DNA from: Schizochytrium sp. TIO01
Lineage: Eukaryota; Sar; Bigyra; Thraustochytrida; Thraustochytriidae
Direction of reading: 5' to 3'
Assembly: GCA_004764695.1 (NCBI GenBank)
Contig: SMSO01000037.1
Span: forward strand, 976,247 to 1,040,246
Length of the DNA stretch: 64,000 nucleotides
Part shown: positions 9,877 through 21,365 of the stretch, piece by piece
Position numbering within the stretch: the first letter of the stretch is position 1
Layout of the letters: every line of letters starts with the position of its first letter
Made by a program: the position numbers and the translations under genes
The notes under the pieces: generated by a model
Told to the model about the DNA's origin: nothing
The model's database searches: none
Seen by the model: only the letters and a program-made list of their open reading frames with translations

Positions 9877-10932
9877 ATGGTCCACGTAGGCGTACTTGGC
9901 GCTGGTGCGATTGGTACCTTTGTGGGAGTCCGCCTTCTTGCAGGGAACTTTGGCGAAAATGCTGTTGATGATTTCAAGGTGACTCTCGTAGGCCGCAAGT
10001 CGTTGATTGAGGCCGTTCGCGAAGCGAACAATACCATCACAAGCAAGACTCTGTCTGGTAAGAGCACGGTACACGAGGTAGGTGGAAGCCTTGTCGTTAC
10101 GGATGACATGAATGCTCTTCGCGAGGCAGACATCATCCTTGTGGCTGTGAAGAGTGCTCAGACCGCAGGTGTTGCGCGGGCCCTTTGCGACATGCTTGAA
10201 GACCGTGAAAAGAGGTGCACCATCATTTCTTTGCAGAATGGTGTCAGCAATGCCCGCGTTCTTCGTGACAATATTCACAATGAAAATGTTCACGTAGCTG
10301 CAGGCCTCGTTGTCTTCAACGTTGTTTGGTCAGGCTCAACCTTTGCTCAGACCACCAAGGGGGAGATTTTTGTCCAAAACAAACCGCAGGTAGAATTCTT
10401 TGCGAACATTTCGAACAATGGCGAAGTCAGCACCGTGGTGGAGGATGATATTACTCCAAAACAATATGGCAAGCTTGTCTTAAACTTGAACAATGCTATC
10501 AATGCTCTCTCTGGCAAAACAATGCTTCAGTGTGTTGAGGACCATGATTTTCGTCGGGTCTCCGTGCTGGCTTGCGGCGAGGCTATGAGTATTTTTGATG
10601 AGCTTGAGATGTCTTTTGAGAGTCCATCTAAGGGCCACAACCTCCGTCTTATGCCGTATGTCTTCAGTCTTCCGAACCTAGTCTTTCGTTCCATCTTTCC
10701 GTACATTATGAAGATGAGTCCTTCTGCGAAAACTAGTATGCTTCAAGATTTGGAACGCGGCCGCATGACTGAAATTGACTCCCTCAATGGTGAGATTTTG
10801 CACCTTGCAAAGACTCATGGGCTTCCGGTGCCGCCAGTCAACGCGAGACTTGTTCAACTCATTAAGAGCGCCGAGGGCAAAGCTTCGCCAAACCTCTCGG
10901 GTGCTGAACTTTTGGCGCTCGTGCAGCCTTGA
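9877..10932 (+). CDS. Ketopantoate reductase family protein, copy 2 (no N-terminal extension)
   Basis: A 351-residue PanE/ApbA-family protein starting directly at MVHVGVLGAGAIG, so GxGxxG is at residues 8-13 and no leader is present, which suggests a cytosolic enzyme. The family Lys lies in QYGKLVLNLNNAINAL (about residues 196-211), and the C-terminal signature is SMLQDLERGRMTEIDSLNGE. Length is near the usual 300-350 of the family. The C-terminus ends LLALVQP with no peroxisomal SKL-type signal. It sits between copies 1 and 3 on the same strand. Confidence 0.82.
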   Translation: MVHVGVLGAGAIGTFVGVRLLAGNFGENAVDDFKVTLVGRKSLIEAVREANNTITSKTLSGKSTVHEVGGSLVVTDDMNALREADIILVAVKSAQTAGVARALCDMLEDREKRCTIISLQNGVSNARVLRDNIHNENVHVAAGLVVFNVVWSGSTFAQTTKGEIFVQNKPQVEFFANISNNGEVSTVVEDDITPKQYGKLVLNLNNAINALSGKTMLQCVEDHDFRRVSVLACGEAMSIFDELEMSFESPSKGHNLRLMPYVFSLPNLVFRSIFPYIMKMSPSAKTSMLQDLERGRMTEIDSLNGEILHLAKTHGLPVPPVNARLVQLIKSAEGKASPNLSGAELLALVQP

Positions 10933-12888
10933 AACATTTACCTTTTCCCCTGCGTATCAAAACCTTGCATTCTATACTCTTTTCGAAACCTTCTTCTCTG
11001 GAGAAAGCTACCTGTGCTGCATTCTTTGCTTCTGTTTTACATGAAAATCCATTGGCCTGCTCATTTATGCCTGTAAATCTCATAAACTCATATTCAAAAT
11101 CGAGCTCTTTCGTTCCCATGGCATGTATTTATTGATCATACAATGGAGTTGACAAGACCATATCATGAAACTTGCCAGCTATATATCTTCTCTTGAGCAA
11201 AATTCATTTAAGGCATCCACAGCTTTTCCAAAAATGAGCTACAAGACAAGGAATGCTTTAGGCAGGTGTTTATGACACTTGCTTATATTTAGATTGGATT
11301 AAATTATTAGTCATAGCGATTCTTGGGATATTTGCCAGCTATATTTTAGATTGGATGATTCTGGCGAATTAAAAAAACATGCTCAGAAAGAATGAGTATG
11401 CAAGACTTTGCTGTACAAATCTCCTGAACATAGACATGAGATTCCTAGGGGCTATGGACCTATCTATACTTGTTGCATAGACTGACATTTCGATTTTGAA
11501 GTCAAATTTGGTTCAAATCAAGATCTAGTCAGACTGAAAGCAGCTAACATCCTATAAGTTTTTCTGCATAACGAGCAAAACGTCCTAAATTTAAGGTCGA
11601 ATCACAGAGATCGATGACCCATGTACGATATCATTTTATACATGCACAAAGCTACCTGCCTTGCTTTCATCAAGATGGGCAGTCAAATCATATATATCTT
11701 CCTCCTTTCATCTTTTCTCAAATCGTCTCCACTCTCCCCAAGAATTCTTGCAGTACACACCCTGATGAGAGAAAACGCTTATGTAGAGCAGTCTTAAGAC
11801 ACATGAATCTAACACTGTCTTCGCCAGGATCACAAATTGTCGCTCGCCTTGGGTTATTAGAAGCGTTGCCCTAAGGCTGTCCAAGGTTGGAGCCGTGGAC
11901 ATCGATAGATTCTGACCATGGCTACCCACTGACTTGAGACCACTGCGAGCAATCCACGTGTCTCGTACTGGAGCTAAGGGTGAATGTGGTGGTAAGTTTA
12001 GGAGCACAAAAGTTTGACTTCTGGAATCTATCGTGCAATCTTTCCTCAAAGGCGTCGGTGCTATCTGCGTTAAACCAAGCCAGCACCGCCTCGCGAATGG
12101 TGACCACTCCGCGAACCATATTCTTCTGCTTCCTCCACGAACTGTCTTCTTCAGCAAACATCTCTACCGCCCCAATTGAGTCACTACCTCACAGCCAGGG
12201 GCTCCAAAACAATGAAACCTGTGCAAAATATGCGTACACAAACAACATCTCGAGCATCAAAATTCCACATCAACGCCATCGCGAAATGATTCTTCGCAAC
12301 ACCTCGATCCTCTCTGCGTAAGCTTCTCTTCGCATAAGAAGACAACAACCTGCCTGAAGATCTTGAAGATCTTGAAGATCTCACCCTCACCGCTTAGTTA
12401 GTTCTTGAAGTTATAGTACCTACGATTATATCAACCCGAAGGTCTACGCGTCGATTTCATTCTTTCTTTCTCGAGGGCAAAAGCTCCTACTTCCCAGGTC
12501 TTATGAACCCTTAGAGATTGCAGTAGAGAGAGATGCTGTATTTGTTTTAGTTTAGCGTTTCCATTGATAAGAATAAAAGTTTTTACTTCCGGAGCCGTGA
12601 ACAATGGAGGACTCGGGCGACTCCAGCTGGGGCGAAGCAGCTCGCTCCAGTGGCCTGTGTAGAGCTGGAACTGAGAAAACAGCTTGATCGAACTTGCGCG
12701 AGCCCCGCGTTGGGCCAGCAGCCTCGGTTTCTCAGCCAGGGCGTGCAGGAGACGTGTCAGGAGCAGGCGGTCTAAAGAACAAATTCAAGTACTTTTTACT
12801 TAACCTCATACCTATCTCTCGCGAAGGTCGATCATAGGGGTACATAGTGTAAACAGGTAGAAGGTACCAGAACTTGGAGAGGCCGGAA
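10933..12888. other. Spacer between reductase copies 2 and 3
   Basis: No gene is firmly supported. A minus-strand frame at 11922-12161 begins MFAEEDSSWRKQKN and has a protein-like helix rich in charged residues (about 50 residues) before turning to Ser/Thr runs. It could be an exon or remnant but has no recognised family. A short 9-base repeat lies at about 12354-12382 (GATCTTGAA three times). Confidence 0.35.
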
Positions 12889-14097
12889 ATGCAGATGTTC
12901 TTCAGATCCACGACGAACAGAATCGCTTCAAGCTTCAGTCGTGCAGCAAACTCGAAACTTGCTGGAGAAGGACCTTGGAGGCAAACACTAGCAACAACTC
13001 CTACGTTGATACCCACGAGACTTGCGAGCAACGTGAGAATGGTGCACGTTGGAGTTCTTGGAGCAGGCGCAGTTGGCTCGTATGTTGGAGCACGAATTCT
13101 CGCAGGAAATCAAGGTCCTGAAGCCGTTTCTGATCTCAAGGTCACACTTGTTGGCCGCCAATCGCTTCTTGATGCGGTCAGTGAAGCTGGCAATAAGATC
13201 ACATCGAGAACTGTTGCAGGACAAACTGCTGTGCAAGATGTGGGCGATAACTTGATTATCACAGACAAAATGGAAGCTCTTATTGATGCGGATATCATTG
13301 TGGTGGCCGTAAAGGCTGCTCAGACCCTTGATGCAGCGAAAGAGCTCGATGCCCTTTTGCCCAAAGATGACGGCAAGGCAAGGACCATTATTTCCCTGCA
13401 GAACGGTGTAACGAACTCTCAAATTTTGCGCGAGAACATTAATACCCAAAACTTGACCGTACTTCCCGGCCTCGTGGTTTTTAACATTGTGTGGAGTGGT
13501 GCTGAGTTCTCTCAGACCTCTACTGGTGAGGTGTTCATTCAGGATGGGCCACAGATGGAGATATTTGGTCGCATGTGCAACAAGGGTGGTATTGACACAA
13601 TCGTAGAGAAAGACATTACTGCCAAGCAATATGGTAAACTCCTCATCAACTTGAATAATGCCATCAATGCTTTGTCTGGAATTCCCACTCTGCAAACCAC
13701 AAAGGATGCGTCTTTCCGTAAGGTTTCTGTACTTGCTACCAATGAAGCAATTAGCGTGCTTGACAAGGCAGGAATTCCTATTCAGAGCCCCTCGAAAACA
13801 GGATACATCCGTCTTTTGCCTGTGATTTTTAATCTCCCGGAGTTTCTTTTCAAGATTGTCTTCCCCCGCATTGTGACATTGAACCCTAAGGCAAAGTCAA
13901 GCATGCTCCAGGATCTTGAACGTGGACGCCTTACAGAGGTAGATCTTCTGAATGGTGAGGTTGTTCGTGTTGCTAAGGAGCACGGTTTCGAAGTGCCTAG
14001 GGTTAACGCTACATTAGTAGAACTAATCAAACAGGCTGAAGGCCATGGTTCACCTTGCCTGAAAGGAGCCGAACTGCTCGCTAAGGTGTCGTCTTAA
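12889..14097 (+). CDS. Ketopantoate reductase family protein, copy 3, probable mitochondrial form
   Basis: A 402-residue paralogue of the two upstream reductases. The first ATG (12889) adds about 50 residues before VHVGVLGAGAVG. That leader (MQMFFRSTTNRIASSFSR onward) is Arg/Ser/Ala-rich with no acidic residue at its start and can form an amphipathic helix, as in mitochondrial presequences. The family Lys (QYGKLLINLNNAINAL) and the C-terminal SMLQDLERGRLTEVDLLNGE are intact. It is closer to copy 1 in places such as VWSGAEFSQ and VFIQDGPQ. The open frame extends upstream to a TTG at 12874, not used as start here. Confidence 0.8.
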   Translation: MQMFFRSTTNRIASSFSRAANSKLAGEGPWRQTLATTPTLIPTRLASNVRMVHVGVLGAGAVGSYVGARILAGNQGPEAVSDLKVTLVGRQSLLDAVSEAGNKITSRTVAGQTAVQDVGDNLIITDKMEALIDADIIVVAVKAAQTLDAAKELDALLPKDDGKARTIISLQNGVTNSQILRENINTQNLTVLPGLVVFNIVWSGAEFSQTSTGEVFIQDGPQMEIFGRMCNKGGIDTIVEKDITAKQYGKLLINLNNAINALSGIPTLQTTKDASFRKVSVLATNEAISVLDKAGIPIQSPSKTGYIRLLPVIFNLPEFLFKIVFPRIVTLNPKAKSSMLQDLERGRLTEVDLLNGEVVRVAKEHGFEVPRVNATLVELIKQAEGHGSPCLKGAELLAKVSS

Positions 14098-14955
14098 GCT
14101 GGGTCAATATTGCAAGACAGCTTTTTGCAAGAAGAGAGTAATGACTTCTCTCGAACACCATTGATAGTGGCGAATGTATGCAGAGGCAAAAGCAGAAGCG
14201 AAGGGTCGACTTTTACTCTCTTAGGTTTTTCTGAGAGCCATAGATTGAAGTCGTCCTTTCGCCATCATGCATGATATGTAATTCCTTCATTTATGTGTGT
14301 GGGCTTTGCAAAATGCTTTAGAGTTTTAATACAATGCAAGATAAGAATTAAAAAATGATACTAAACAAACTTTTTGAATTAAGCTACTAATTAAGGATGA
14401 ATTCGACACAGCTTTCTTCATTTCTTTAGAAAGGCTGTCAGTGATGATTCATCACACCCTTGCGCATACTAGGTTTGGAGTTGCTGTCCACGACGAGCAG
14501 CAAGCTCAGATAATCTCGTATCATGTAATTCTAAAACTCCCGCTCATCCGCTCGCTCGATGGATTTGTTGTTGCTTAACTAGAGGGTATAACAATGAAGC
14601 TATATGTCCTGAATTCTCAAAGTAGGTTGGTTGGGGAAGGGTTGAAGTACATGCATCAATTGGATAATTGAATAATAAAACAACAGCGAAGTAAGTAAAG
14701 GTAAATGTGCATCCCGTGGTGGTCGCATGATATGTGGTAAAGAATCAGATTGTGACAATTATGTACACTTGACTGATGATTTAAAGACTCAGAACACCTG
14801 TATATTGATTTGCATAGATTTAGGCACTTTTTGACCTAACCTGACCACATTAAGCTCACTAAGCCCCTTGTCTTGTTATGTAGCTTCAACTCTACTAGGA
14901 GCGCGTCGCTGTATTCGGTTGAGTATGGTTACCAACTTCTTTAACATCACTAGTT
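14098..14955. other. Spacer between convergent genes
   Basis: 3' flanks of reductase copy 3 and the She9-like gene. AT-rich, with no coding frame or RNA gene seen. Confidence 0.5.
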
Positions 14956-15939
14956 CTAGCGCGACATCAAGAAAAATACTGCAGTGATACCTGCACTAGT
15001 TACAACAATTGGCCAGTCTTCGATTGGGGGCATGTAGCTACAAACTTTTGTCAGTATAGGGGCCGTAGCTTCAGCAACTGTGGCCCGCACGACCTCTCCT
15101 TTCGCAGCAAGTGCTGCTGCAGCAGTGGAAGCTGGGCCCGGATAGGAAACCGTCGAGGTAGTTGTTGCGTGTTTCTGGTGCTGTACAGTGTCTGCATCAG
15201 GAGCGGTACCAGGACTATTAAGTGCTGCTGCTGGTTTTGCAGCAGCTTGTGCAGGGGCTGGACTTGTTACGGCATTATTGTTCATATTAGCTATTTGGCG
15301 TCCACCGGCATGGAGTTGCAAAATGGCATCAAGTTTGCCTCCAAGGCGACTCTCAATGTCACGTAGCTCTTGCGTGGTGATTTCTTTGTTCATGCTGATG
15401 ACACGCTGGGCAATGGCCTCTCGCTTTCCAGGCTCAATCACAGTGACAGAAAGTAAGAAGACTGCACTATTGAAAAGGATGAGCCCAAGAGTTCCATAGG
15501 TCGAGATGCGGCGACCTTTTTCAGCCCATACTTGTTCTTCATGGTAGTGCTCTCGGATCGAAGACATGTACTTGGACTGCTGGTGCTCAACTTGCTCCTC
15601 AAGAGCTGTGAGATTACGCTTTGCAGAAATGGCAGACTTATGCACTTCATGCTCAACTTGGCACATTTCTGTGAACTGCGCAAGCTCTTGCGAAGACCAG
15701 TTCGGTTTTCTGTGTAGCAGGGCATTAATATCTTGCTGATGCTTCCGCTGCTTTTCAGACACATCCTCAAATATTTCTTTCGCCTCCTTGAAGCGCTTCC
15801 TCGTGTCCGCCAGACGTGTATCGGCCTCCACGACGGCTTGGCGAGCGAGCTCCACATGGTCATACTCCGAGACCCGGTTGATCACTCGCAGGAGTGCATC
15901 CACACGTTTCCAAAACCATGCTGCTGAGTTAGCCGACAT
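14956..15939 (-). CDS. She9/MDM33/CCDC51 (MITOK)-type mitochondrial inner-membrane protein
   Basis: A 327-residue protein from an ATG at 15939, with an in-frame stop upstream and no earlier Met. Residues 20-140 are a long coiled coil rich in Glu, Lys and Gln. It leads into HYHEEQVWAEKGRRISTYG, the signature of the She9/Mdm33/CCDC51 family, and a first membrane segment (about 148-168, LGLILFNSAVFLLSVTVIEP). An Ala/Pro/Thr-rich linker (about 220-290) separates this from a C-terminal segment (IVVTSAGITAVFFLM). Yeast members shape the mitochondrial inner membrane; human CCDC51 is the pore of a mitochondrial K-ATP channel. No clear presequence is present, which is unusual. Confidence 0.78.
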   Translation of the reverse strand: MSANSAAWFWKRVDALLRVINRVSEYDHVELARQAVVEADTRLADTRKRFKEAKEIFEDVSEKQRKHQQDINALLHRKPNWSSQELAQFTEMCQVEHEVHKSAISAKRNLTALEEQVEHQQSKYMSSIREHYHEEQVWAEKGRRISTYGTLGLILFNSAVFLLSVTVIEPGKREAIAQRVISMNKEITTQELRDIESRLGGKLDAILQLHAGGRQIANMNNNAVTSPAPAQAAAKPAAALNSPGTAPDADTVQHQKHATTTSTVSYPGPASTAAAALAAKGEVVRATVAEATAPILTKVCSYMPPIEDWPIVVTSAGITAVFFLMSR

Positions 15940-16323
15940 GGTCTTCTCCTCAACGCGAAGAGTTCTGCTGCCTTTGGCCCCAGCCCGCCATCGTTCATGC
16001 GCTCCTCCTCAACACACAGATAGTAAGTAGCTCCCAGCATCAGCAAAAGTTTAGCATTCCTTCGCCGCATTACAAAGTGGTGCCACCCCACAGGACCCGG
16101 TATCCGCCTCTCAGCGACTTTCCAAGGCTCGCTCGCCCGCGGCCTCGCGGTTCCCTTCCGGTGCCGTTTTCGTTCCTCCCCCTCTGCGAACGCGGCGTCT
16201 TTAGTTTGCGCTTTTCTTGGTTTGCGCAGGTTCAATGCGGTTAGCTTTCAATCATCAATGAAAATCGATGAATCGGATAGAAGGTACCTAACTACTGCTA
16301 CTCCTCTTAGTCTTCAGCTGTGC

Positions 16324-16341
16324 TCCTTCCTTCCTTCCTTC

Positions 16342-16411
<70 letters not shown>

Positions 16412-16415
16412 CTTT
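16324..16415. repeat. TTCC to TTTC tetranucleotide microsatellite
   Basis: The array begins as TTCC and changes to TTTC after a few units, then runs unbroken to the end. It lies just upstream of the She9-like gene at the edge of the desert. Confidence 0.95.
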
Positions 16416-16612
16416 AGCTTTTAATAACTACTTTCTAGCATCGCAATATCCATGATCTGCCTCTCTTTTTGCGGTGAGGACGCAGAAGAAGGCAGTCCTC
16501 GTTCTGCCACGGACCGCGTTAGTTGAGGGTCGCGCAGTCGCTAAGTCAGCCATTGAGTCAGTCATTTGGGCAGTCACGCAGACGGTCTCAAAGCTCAAGA
16601 AGAGGCACCCAT

Positions 16613-16658
16613 CTGTCTGTCTGTCTGTCTGTCTGTTGTCTATTGTCTATCTGTCTGT
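16613..16658. repeat. TGTC microsatellite, interrupted
   Basis: CTGT units with two TGTCTAT interruptions in the middle. Confidence 0.85.
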
Positions 16659-19508
16659 CTCATGCCAGGACTCTCTTCTCTCTTATTGGAGGAGAGGCCC
16701 GGATGGAGGAGACATAGAACAGGAACAATAAAAGAAATCAGAAGAGAAAACAATAACGATAATTGAAACAGAAAGAAGGAACTGCATCCAAATGTGCGGT
16801 AGCAGTAGTAGAAGTAGTGATAGGCGGTGCCTAGCACTACAACTAAAAAAAATAATTATTATCATTCTTAGTTAGCAGAAGGAGGGAAGGTAGAACGTTC
16901 TTTCGGGGTTAAAATCGAAAAGGAAAAATCATGGAAAGGAAATCTGTGCAAGTGAAGCTTGAGCGAGCTCACAAATTTACATTTATATGTGCAGCAGACA
17001 CGCGTTTGGCACCTTCGTAATAAATTTAGGTGCGCTGCGCTGAGTGAGCGGACGGCCTGGCTTTTACTATGAAAGAATGACACCGTTCGAAAAAGCTTGA
17101 TCATCTGTAGAAATTTCTCACCACCATTCGAAGGACAAGCTATTTAGAAACGTTTTTTACGGTTTATTTTATATAAAAATAGTATCTCTATGGATATATA
17201 AACTGCCAAAGCAAGTTTTTTAACTTTAATTTTTTAAATTCTTTTTAATTTACTTGACCCTAGAATGATGACAAAGATGACGAAGAAGTTTTTATTCTTA
17301 TGGAAATAACTTTGAATTAAATATTTTAATTTTTAATTTAAAAAATTAAAATTTAAATTTAAAATTAATTAAAATAAAATAAAATAAAAGACAGCTAGAG
17401 CGGCCATTATCTCCCTTTTCTTTAAAGAAGCAACGTAGCGATTCCAAAAAGTGAAGTAGGTATGAGGAATAATCTTTATTCGCGATTTCGTTTTTATAAG
17501 TTCAAAGCAAAATGAATAAAAATAAAAAGTATTCTATCATTTGAAGAGATTCACAAAACTTTGTCTGTGTTCTTTTTCTCTTTCTGCTCAAGTTGTGCCT
17601 CAGAGCTGCCAGTGACACGGGGAATTACGCGCTCGGAACGTAAAGGTAAAGGTATTGGGCCGTCTGCATAATCTTTTCCAGCTTCGTCGCAGCAGTTCTC
17701 CTTCTACTTCAAAGCCCTCGATTCCCACTTCAAAGTTCTTCAACTTCGTAATACTCCTTTTGATAAAACAAAACAAAAAGCAGAACACTAAAAAACGAAT
17801 CATCATCAGAGCCGCTTTAGAAAGAGACTAAAGATGAGGGCGTTCTTTTCCTTGGCCTGCATAGCACCTGCTAGCAACTACTCTAACTGGCGGCTTTTCT
17901 TCTCTCGGAGCTCCTGGTCTGCAACTGCAGAAATGAGCGCCCCAGCGCCAAGCGGCGACTTCACGACATATGGAAGCTGTCCCTTGGCCGTCCGTATTGG
18001 CTGGGAAGTTAATAACGACGACAAGTACTGCCATGTGATTTTGAGACTTGGATCCGCATGTTAGTTCATTGGACACTCCAAGTCGCACTAGGGCTAGCTC
18101 GAGGGCAAGTTGTAGAAGGACGCACGCAGCGAAAACTGTCAAAGGTTAGTTTGATAGTCTGCGAAGTTTATTTTTAGTTTTTTAGCGAATGACAGCCTTG
18201 ACGAGTACGTACAAAGCGACGTAGCTTGACACAATCTGCGCTTGCAAGAATTAGCGAAGGTGAGCTGTGAAGAGAGCCTTTGTTCGAGTTGGTCTAGGTA
18301 CTTTGGTACTAGGATATCAATGTCCTTGAGGTTCTTCAAGTTGCTGCTCTTTCCAGGAATGCACATTCCTACTATGCATTTGTGTCTGTCTGTCTGTCTG
18401 AAAAGTGCAATGACCAACGGTTGCGTTGTCGGTGATTTTCGAGTAAACCAATCCTTGTACCTAGTTATCAACCTCTGCGCCCGTAGTACGTCGTCTCAGG
18501 GGCATCGCTAGCATTCCCCCCAGGGAAGAACATGCTGTAGTATTTGATTCTCTTGTGAGTATAATTTCGCTCGCTCGGCGAAACCAACCTCTAAAACCAA
18601 GGCGACCATTCGTTGCTAGAACGTTTGGCCTCCACAGATTCCGAGGATCAACACACTACATATATATTGATTGATATGTAGCAGTCCAATCAAAACTCGC
18701 ACAGTACCAAAGTTTCTGCAAGAATGGAATGGCTCCGTGGTCTGTGTGCTTTATTGTTAATTGAAATATGATTATTACTTTATAAATATAGTTTATTTCC
18801 ATCTTCAGTTCTTTTGAAGCAAGTCAAAAAGTCTCTTCAATTTTCTTTGCCATCGTCATAAACCATGCTGACAGCCTTGAAGTTCGTTTTCAATCAAGAG
18901 ACTGAAAGAGTACTTCCGCATTCCACTTCCTGCCCGCAGATCATTGGTCAGTTAGCGAAACTAGTTCCCTAGCGAGGTAAACTCGCTCAGCCCTTCATCA
19001 ATCCTCGTACCTCGGTAATTCTCAAAATTGCAAACCCAAGAACTTTGGAGTTCAATGCAGGAAGTGTAGTTGGTAGAGCTGCCACTGATGCTGCTGCTGC
19101 TGCTGCTGTTGCTGCCACCCCTTTCCCCGCTCACTCGCTCGCTGGCCTCACGAACCGCGACCTTTGGTTTCGTGCTTGTCTCGAACCGGAGGGGACTTCT
19201 TGGTTCTCAAGTTCTCGCTCGCCATTCACGCGCCAACCTCACGTTCTCTCATCCACCATTGCTTTTTGGACCACTCTCAAAGGCGCAATCACCTCAATCA
19301 CCTCACCCGTGGGGAAGAACGCGGAGAGAGAACGGCCGCTCGCGCTAGCAGGAACTCTAGCGCACCCGTGAGGTTCCTAGGCGGGCGAGCGACCTTGAGA
19401 AAGAGAACACCGCTGAAGGTAGTTAGTTAGTTAGTAAGTTAGTTGGGAGTGGCATTACATCAGATTGCATTACATTCCTCACTCACTCATTGGTACCTAC
19501 CTACCTGA

Positions 19509-19545
19509 CACTCACTCACTCACTCACTCACTCACTCACTCACTC
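19509..19545. repeat. ACTC microsatellite
   Basis: Nine uninterrupted ACTC units directly after a GGTACCTACCTACCTG run. Confidence 0.9.
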
Positions 19546-19762
19546 TTTCACTGGCAGCGCCAGTCAGCTCGCTCCACGCTGGCCAGGGTGGTTGGCGTTG
19601 CCGGGCGCCGGCCGCCTTCTCGCTGGCGAAGGCCGCTGCTTGCTGAGGTTCACCATGCCTGCTGCTCGATCGGCTGTGGAGCTCTCGACTTTCCCGCTGG
19701 CCTGCCGGCAGAAGGGGCCCCAAATATCCGGGCCGGCTGCCGACGTCCGACGGCGAGTGGAG

Positions 19763-19774
19763 GCTGGCTGGCTG

Positions 19775-19811
<37 letters not shown>

Positions 19812-19815
19812 GCTG
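19763..19815. repeat. GGCT to TTGC microsatellite
   Basis: GGCT units pass into TTGC units and back to GGCTGC. Confidence 0.85.
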
Positions 19816-20086
19816 CTGGCTGCTGGTTGTTGTCTTCGTTTTCTATTCATGTCATGAACGACGATGAGAGCTGCTTTCGACTCCTCGAGACGTTCCTGTG
19901 ACCTTCTTGAAAACGAAGGAAGTCCTATGCTGTTCCGTTCCTTTCTCCCGTTCTTATTAATTTATGTATTTATTTATTTATTTATTTATTTAGTATGATC
20001 ATTATGTATTCGTGATTAAACATCTTCTTTATTTTAAAATTAAAAAGAATGAAAATACTCATTATTGTTTTTATAAATGGAGTTGA

Positions 20087-20088
<2 letters not shown>

Positions 20089-20124
<36 letters not shown>

Positions 20125-20237
20125 GAAGAGAAGAGAAGAGAAGAGAAGAGAAGAGAAGAGAAGAGAAGAGAAGAGAAGAGAAGAGAAGAGAAGAGAAGAG
20201 AAGAGAAGAGAAGAGAAGAGAAGAGAAGAGAAGAGAA
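20089..20237. repeat. Compound GAAA and AGAAG microsatellite
   Basis: About 34 bases of GAAA units are followed by over 20 pentanucleotide AGAAG units, giving a purine-only strand of about 150 bases. Preceded by an AT-rich block. Confidence 0.95.
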
Positions 20238-20523
20238 AAAGATCAGCCATTACAATCGTCACGAAGCTAAAGCCAAAATCTCGCTACCTTGCCTGCGAAG
20301 AAGAGACCTGAGGACAACTCACGCAGGCAGAGACCCTGAGCATCAGAGACCTGCGGCCGTCGTCATGTTGGAGATGCCGAGCGCTGTGCGTGATTCGCCG
20401 CCTGGTCTTGCGGCCGCCGCCGTGTTTTCTTCGTGGTCTTGGCGCGCGCACGTATCCTGATCAACATCTATCTGATTGTTGCTGTAATCTGCCTTGTTCC
20501 ATTATCAGTGTTCCAAATGACTA

Positions 20524-20553
20524 ATTGATTGATTGATTGATTGATTGATTGAT
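20524..20553. repeat. GATT microsatellite
   Basis: Seven GATT units. Confidence 0.85.
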
Positions 20554-21038
20554 CGCTTATTTTGTGGATTTGGTCACATTAAAGAGGATGAGAGAAGGGC
20601 AAGAAGGAGGATGGACGTGGTTAGCATATACGTTTCTGGGAAATTGTCAGGTATTCGCAGCATGCCAAACGAGATAAACGTATTCATCTACCAACCTTTT
20701 GTTCGCTTTATTTCGCTATCTTTATTTTATGATGTTGTTCCTCCTGACAGAAATGTTTGTTACCACTTTGATTACTTTCTTTCGAAGTTAAACAGTTTTT
20801 GTTTTACTTATTTTACTTTATTTTAAAACATTATTTTAAAAAAAAAACTTTGATTTTATAAAATTAAATATACAAAAACAAAATCTTTACCAAACTTGAA
20901 TAAAACTTGGAAAATTACTATACTAATCGAGGGAAGCGATATTGCAAGTTCAAGGTTTCCGAACTCCAAGACACTGAGTCTTTCTCTCTCCGGATGCAGA
21001 CGGACCGCTTCCAACGGCCAGCGGCGCCAACAACACCT

Positions 21039-21143
21039 GAAGAAGAAGAAGAAGAAGAAGAAGAAGAAGAAGAAGAAGAAGAAGAAGAAGAAGAAGAAGA
21101 AGAAGAAGAAGAAGAAGAAGAAGAAGAAGAAGAAGAAGAAGAA
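21039..21143. repeat. GAA trinucleotide array, about 35 units
   Basis: An uninterrupted run of GAA over 105 bases. All the Glu-, Lys-, Ser- and Leu-rich frames of this region come from it. Purine-only arrays of this length can form triplex DNA. Confidence 0.95.
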
Positions 21144-21335
21144 CAGCAACAACAAGAGGAGTCCAAGCTATCAGCGCTTCACTCGGATGGCAACGACTGG
21201 CTGGCTGACCGACTGACTGACTGACTGACAAACAGGCTCGAAAAGGGCACCAACTGAAGAAAGCGTCGTCGATGCATCGACTTGGAGGGCTTGACTTGCT
21301 TCCAAGCTATGGTCCTTCAAGGTAACCAACAATCT

Positions 21336-21365
21336 AACTGACTGACTGACTGACTGACTGACTGA
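21336..21365. repeat. CTGA microsatellite
   Basis: Seven CTGA units; a shorter related array is at about 21206-21230. Confidence 0.85.

Noticed and set aside
17828-18142. Minus-strand frame with a signal-peptide-like start
   Set aside because: Starts with TTG, has no ATG, and the rest has no protein-like pattern.
20856-21231. Poly-Glu, poly-Lys, poly-Ser, poly-Leu and poly-Phe frames
   Set aside because: All are readings of the GAA array on the two strands; nothing protein-like lies outside it.
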